Assembly (NCBI RefSeq): GCF_001649575.2
Contig: NC_051445.1
Location: forward strand, 24,497,702 to 24,561,701
Length of the DNA stretch: 64,000 bases
Origin: Kryptolebias marmoratus
Lineage: Eukaryota > Chordata > Actinopteri > Cyprinodontiformes > Rivulidae
Reading direction: 5' to 3'
In this document: in pieces, positions 60,331 through 64,000 of the stretch
Position numbering within the stretch: position 1 is the stretch's first letter
Layout: each line of letters begins with the position of its first letter
Notes under the pieces: generated by a model
What the model saw: the letters and a program-made list of their open reading frames with translations, nothing else
What the model was told of the DNA's origin: nothing
Database searches by the model: none
Position numbers and translations under genes: made by a program

Positions 60331-61081
60331 ATGGGGTTTTACTGCGGTGTCCTGTCACAAGGGGTCTTCTGGTCCCATTAGCAGGGCTTGGTCAGGACGG
60401 GCCCCCAACCAGCCTGCTGCCGCAGCGGGGGCCGCAGTAAACACATGTCGACTGGCCGCAACCAGGACACAGGCAGCACTACCCGCAGAGAAGAGGAGCT
60501 AATAGAGTCCTCAGTGGGACCAACCTGTCCAAATAAAGAATAAAGCCGAGCGAGAGAAGCCAGTCAGGGCTCCCTGTTAATAGTCTCCTCCACTTTACGG
60601 CGGACAGGGAGGAGCTGACTGTGTGTGGCAGCTAATGAGGGAGAGCAGCTTTGTACTGAAGGAATGTGGCTCGTATTGTTTCAGACTGACAGCACACATC
60701 TCTGAGCTGTGTTCACTGCTACACACACTGTTGAATCAGCCCACTGTCACTGTACTGTTTGTGGAAAACACTACAAACACTCAAACTGTTAAAAAAAAAA
60801 AACATGAGCTCTTCTGTCTTAATTATATATGTACAAATAATGTACCTTTTTTCACATATATATATATTATAAATTATATTTTTAGGCTGATATAAGATTT
60901 AAAAAAAAAAACCCTGCTAATTCCCATTTCTGTTTCCTTCCACTGTAAAATGATTTCAGCTCCGTTACCAGGCAAACATCCCTCTGCCAGCCGGGCTCGT
61001 TCTCAGAGAGAAGCGCCGTGAGTCTCCAGAGACCAGCCAGGGGAAATGTCTTCTCGTTTCAGAGTGAAATATTTAGCTAAA

Positions 61082-61106
61082 CGCTCGCTCGCTCGCTCGC
61101 TCGCTC
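61082..61106. repeat. (CGCT)n tetranucleotide microsatellite
   Basis: Six CGCT units without interruption. Confidence 0.95.
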
Positions 61107-61243
61107 ACATTTTTGCATCATTTTATGGAAACGGCTTCTTCTGATGTCTTCAAATCATTTGTAACAGAGAGCTGAGTGACATTGTGCTTGGTGCTCTGCT
61201 TGAATGTCTTTGTTGCCTGTGAATGTATACAGTAAGAGACAGC

Positions 61244-61244
61244 G

Positions 61245-61275
<31 letters not shown>

Positions 61276-61280
61276 TGTGG
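61244..61280. repeat. (GT)n microsatellite
   Basis: About 17 GT units with one AT interruption at 61268-61270. Confidence 0.95.
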
Positions 61281-63096
61281 AGGGGGAGGTTTCCCCCCAT
61301 GGGAGGACTTTTTAATTTGTGAATTCTGACCCACGTGCCATTCGCTCAAGGCCATGAGCTCTCTGTACTGATTGTATCTGCAAAAACACTTGATACTAAA
61401 TTTAGTCTGGACACTTTATTGTAAAAGGAGAAATATTTGGGGAGGGGATACACACAAGTTTACAGAGGATTATTCGTTGCACTGTAATCTTTTAGAAGAT
61501 TGTTTTTGTCTCCCATATTTATGGTTTTTATATATGTAATGAAATCAAGTGAAACATGTTCGAAAATGAAAGGATAATGTAAAAGCAATAAATGTGAATT
61601 AAAAAAAAAAAAATCTTGATCACTAACAACTCAAGTGTCCAGGCAAAAACAGCTAAAGTTTAAAACCAGGTCAGAAAATCGCCTTTTAGATGCAGATCTT
61701 GTTTCTTCTGAGACTCCGATATTTTTGCAGCGATGCAAAGGCAGGAGTGGGGCGTGAGCTGCCCTGCCATGTCTGAGGCGTCTGCATCGTCACAGCAAAG
61801 CATCGGCGGGATGCAGCTTCAGCATGAGAAGAGTGCCTCCTAGTGGCTGAGAGGAGGCAGAGGAACAAATCTGCAGAAACAGCTAAATCTGGTTCAGTCT
61901 GACATCAATAACAGAAGACTTATTTGACCTCCTGTGGTATGCTCCTGATCTGTTCTGCATCTCAGTGCTGTAGGTGTCTAACCCACACGTGTTTAACTCT
62001 GATGATCCAGAGTTCCTGGTGTTTGCTCAGTGTTTGCCACTGTACAGGTGCAGATATACTCCGCCCTGCTTTTTGCATCTTACATTTTCTAAAATGCCCG
62101 GGAAAGCAGTGACGATGTCATGTAGTGATTTCCTCTCCTGATGAAGCTTTGTTAAAGAAATGGCTGTTAGCTGCACGCAGCTACTTGATATTCGGAGGTG
62201 CGAGCCGCTTGTTCCCATTTGACCAGGAGGAGCCGGAGCTGATTTGAAGACAAGAGGAGTAGAGGTCTTTAATTACAGCCCTCTCTGTGGCTTCAGGCAC
62301 CGCTGGCCCCACTTCACAATTAGGACCGGCAGTTAGTGTGGAGCCAAAAGACAGGGATGACAAATTTAAGTAAAAAAAAAAAAAGGAGAAGGAAGTCGTC
62401 TCTGCATCAGTGTTAGGCTTCAGAAAAAAAAAATCTGAGTGTCAACTTTTGCACTTTAAAGCAAGCAGGACCACTTCTTTCTGATACATGACCCTACAAT
62501 GCAGTCAGATAATGCCAATGGGCCACAGTTAGTGCTCCCAGGAGCCCCATCCCAACCCCTCCCATAATATGTGGCTGTGGTGCAGGGAGACTGTACTCCA
62601 GAGCTGTAATGGCCTCAGCAGCCGTAATGTGTTTGGACAGATGGGAGAGGCAAGTGCTGATGTGCTTAACTACGCATTTTACAGCTAAACTATTAAAGAG
62701 TTGTGCTGTTTACACACCAACATTTGAATACCTGTCTTCAGGCCAGTTTAATTATCCGGGCCCTTCTGTTATTTCTGCCGCTTTGTTGTCTCTCAGCTTT
62801 TTTCACGAGGCATGAGAGATTTGTTTGCAGCTTCATTAAGATACGGTGGTGGTGGGTAGCATTTTGCAGAGAGCAAAAAAATAAATAAAATTAAAAAAAA
62901 AAAAAAAGCTCAAGTATCTCCATTCTCCCTGCCTTCCCCATACAAACAGATAGTGTACGCATCCATTTTCTTATAAAGTCATTTAAAGTAAGAAAATTAA
63001 AAAAATGCCCTGTGATGCCTGGACTTTGAAATCTCTCGGGGCTTTAGGCGAAGGGGAGGAGACACTCCCCCCCCCTCCCCCCACCCCCACTACCTC

Positions 63097-63134
63097 NNNN
63101 NNNNNNNNNNNNNNNNNNNNNNNNNNNNNNNNNN
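63097..63134. other. assembly gap (38 N) with matching flanks
   Basis: Thirty-eight unknown bases. The left side ends CCCCCACTACCTC and the right side begins ACTACCTCCACCCCCA, so ACTACCTC sits on both edges. Confidence 1.
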
Positions 63135-63169
63135 ACTACCTCCACCCCCAACCCAACCGATTCATCCTG

Positions 63170-63500
63170 AGACGTTTGATTAGTTCACGAGTACTTATAG
63201 AGGAGAAAAGGGCTTGCGTTATAATTTTGTTTCATGAATTCCTTCGTATGTTCATCTTCAACTTCATGTTCAAATAACCCATTAATCAAAGAGAAGCGAG
63301 GGAAGAGGGCATTTCGCCAGCAGAGCCACAGACTCAGGGCCTCAGTGAGCCGCTGGTGTTGAGAGACGGCAGGAAGCGACGCTTTTTAATTATCTGGACT
63401 ACATACAGGATGCCGTTTTTGATTGTTTTAATGAGGCAGCTGGCCTATTGTCTCCCCTTAATTCCTCCATTGTTTTTAGAATATGTCATAGTTCTTTATT
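63170..63500. promoter_or_regulatory. candidate conserved non-coding element
   Basis: Unique sequence with GTTTCATGAATTCCTTCG, CAAATAACCCATTAATCAAA, GCTTTTTAATTATCTGGACT and GATTGTTTTAATGAGGCAGC. No repeat or coding pattern. Texture only. Confidence 0.35.
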
Positions 63501-64000
63501 CTTTTATCAGGTGCTCTGCAGGAGGATTCAGACAATAGCCTTCTTCCAACTGCATTGGCCACTGCACAAAGGCAGCTCACACTGCAGACAGTCAGCAGGC
63601 AAACAAGTGCAAATCACTGGCTGCACTTTCCTCAGCCTTTCCCCCACTTTCCCAACTTAACGCTTTTGCTCCTTCGCTCTGACTCTTGACCCCCCCCTCG
63701 TTCGTGGTGCCGTTGTCGCCGGTGGCTCACCTGTTTTTCTGTGATTTAAATCGCCCGTCGCGAATAGGCTGTCGGAGGCAAATAGCCATGACGAATCTTT
63801 GTAAAGAACTCCTTCATGGAGTATTTGTTTTTGTCTGATGCCCTCTGCACAGGCATCTTCCAGTGCTGCGCATCTCCACGTGTGCCAAGAATAATACACT
63901 CGACACACATGCATTCGCTCTGGGTTTGCATTTGTTTTTTTTTTATAGGTGCATGACCCAAATTTGGGCTCACTTAGCCTGCCACTGGAGGGTGAGAAGC

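Larger units (their letters stand above)
20805..64000 (+). other. zfpm2: zfpm2 intron, at least 43.2 kb, runs off the window
   Basis: Everything after the donor at 20805. I looked for the next ZFPM2 exon (it should open with bases completing Gly, then Gly-Gln-Leu-Trp-Cys-like codons) and found no match, so the intron appears to continue past 64000. Large introns in this part of the gene are known in vertebrates. It holds the listed transposon fragments, microsatellites, assembly gaps and candidate regulatory stretches. The segments 33000-34400, 35000-36260, 37500-40430 and 48300-49600 hold nothing I can name beyond homopolymer runs and short simple repeats. Confidence 0.75.

Noticed and set aside
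62565..62620. GTGGCTGTGGTGCAGGG as the next zfpm2 exon (would need Gly-Gly-Gln-Leu-Trp-Cys)
   Set aside because: The frame gives Trp-Leu-Trp-Cys but then diverges (RETVLQS) with no acceptor AG at the right place and no PR-domain continuation.

Overview
The window is vertebrate chromosomal DNA, most likely from a ray-finned (teleost, probably percomorph) fish. It is almost entirely intron. The only protein-coding sequence I can support is two short internal exons on the + strand, at 1124-1248 and 20693-20804. Their reading frames, splice phases and sequence match the N-terminal PR-like region of ZFPM2 (FOG2, the multi-zinc-finger cofactor of GATA factors). The first exon carries [12 protein letters not shown] and the second carries WLLDVTWQG followed by [12 protein letters not shown]. 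The fish assignment is an inference from the repeats: a fish-like L2-type LINE tail, hAT-like MITEs, abundant CA/GT microsatellites, and a dispersed repeat containing AAGATGGCTGCCACAGC. No bacterial, phage or viral gene arrangement is present.

Layout. 1-1123 is the end of an upstream intron. 1249-20692 is a complete intron of 19,444 bp. From 20805 to the end is at least 43.2 kb of the next intron; the following exon (expected to resume with a Gly-Gln-Leu-Trp-Cys-like sequence) was not found and probably lies beyond the window. The remaining translatable stretches look like chance open frames: many consist of microsatellite translations, none has recognisable domains, and several overlap on both strands.

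Mobile DNA. Three hAT-like or MITE-like insertions have visible ends and target duplications or near-duplications: 21735-22255 (perfect 8-bp duplication), 32547-32949 (perfect 7-bp duplication, long inverted ends) and 42103-42646 (6 of 8 bases). Two further inverted-repeat elements lie at 27360-27804 and 25956-26435. A degraded L2-type LINE 3' end is at 22317-22790 and a LINE-like 3' tail at 10340-10497. A tRNA-derived fragment is at 23300-23376. One unidentified repeat family (called family A here) occurs in at least ten pieces on both strands, including an inverted cluster at 44255-46110.

Simple repeats are numerous. The distinctive ones are two ACTAT pentamer arrays about 250 bp apart, and a 28-bp minisatellite in which two monomer types alternate. 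Between the repeats are several AT-rich, TAAT-rich, non-repetitive stretches that look like conserved non-coding elements, as is common in introns of developmental regulators. This is a judgement by eye, not an alignment. No convincing new biological system was found; the best leads are the family A repeat, the regulatory-looking intron segments, and two CpG-rich promoter-like stretches near 24060-24350 and 60090-60330.
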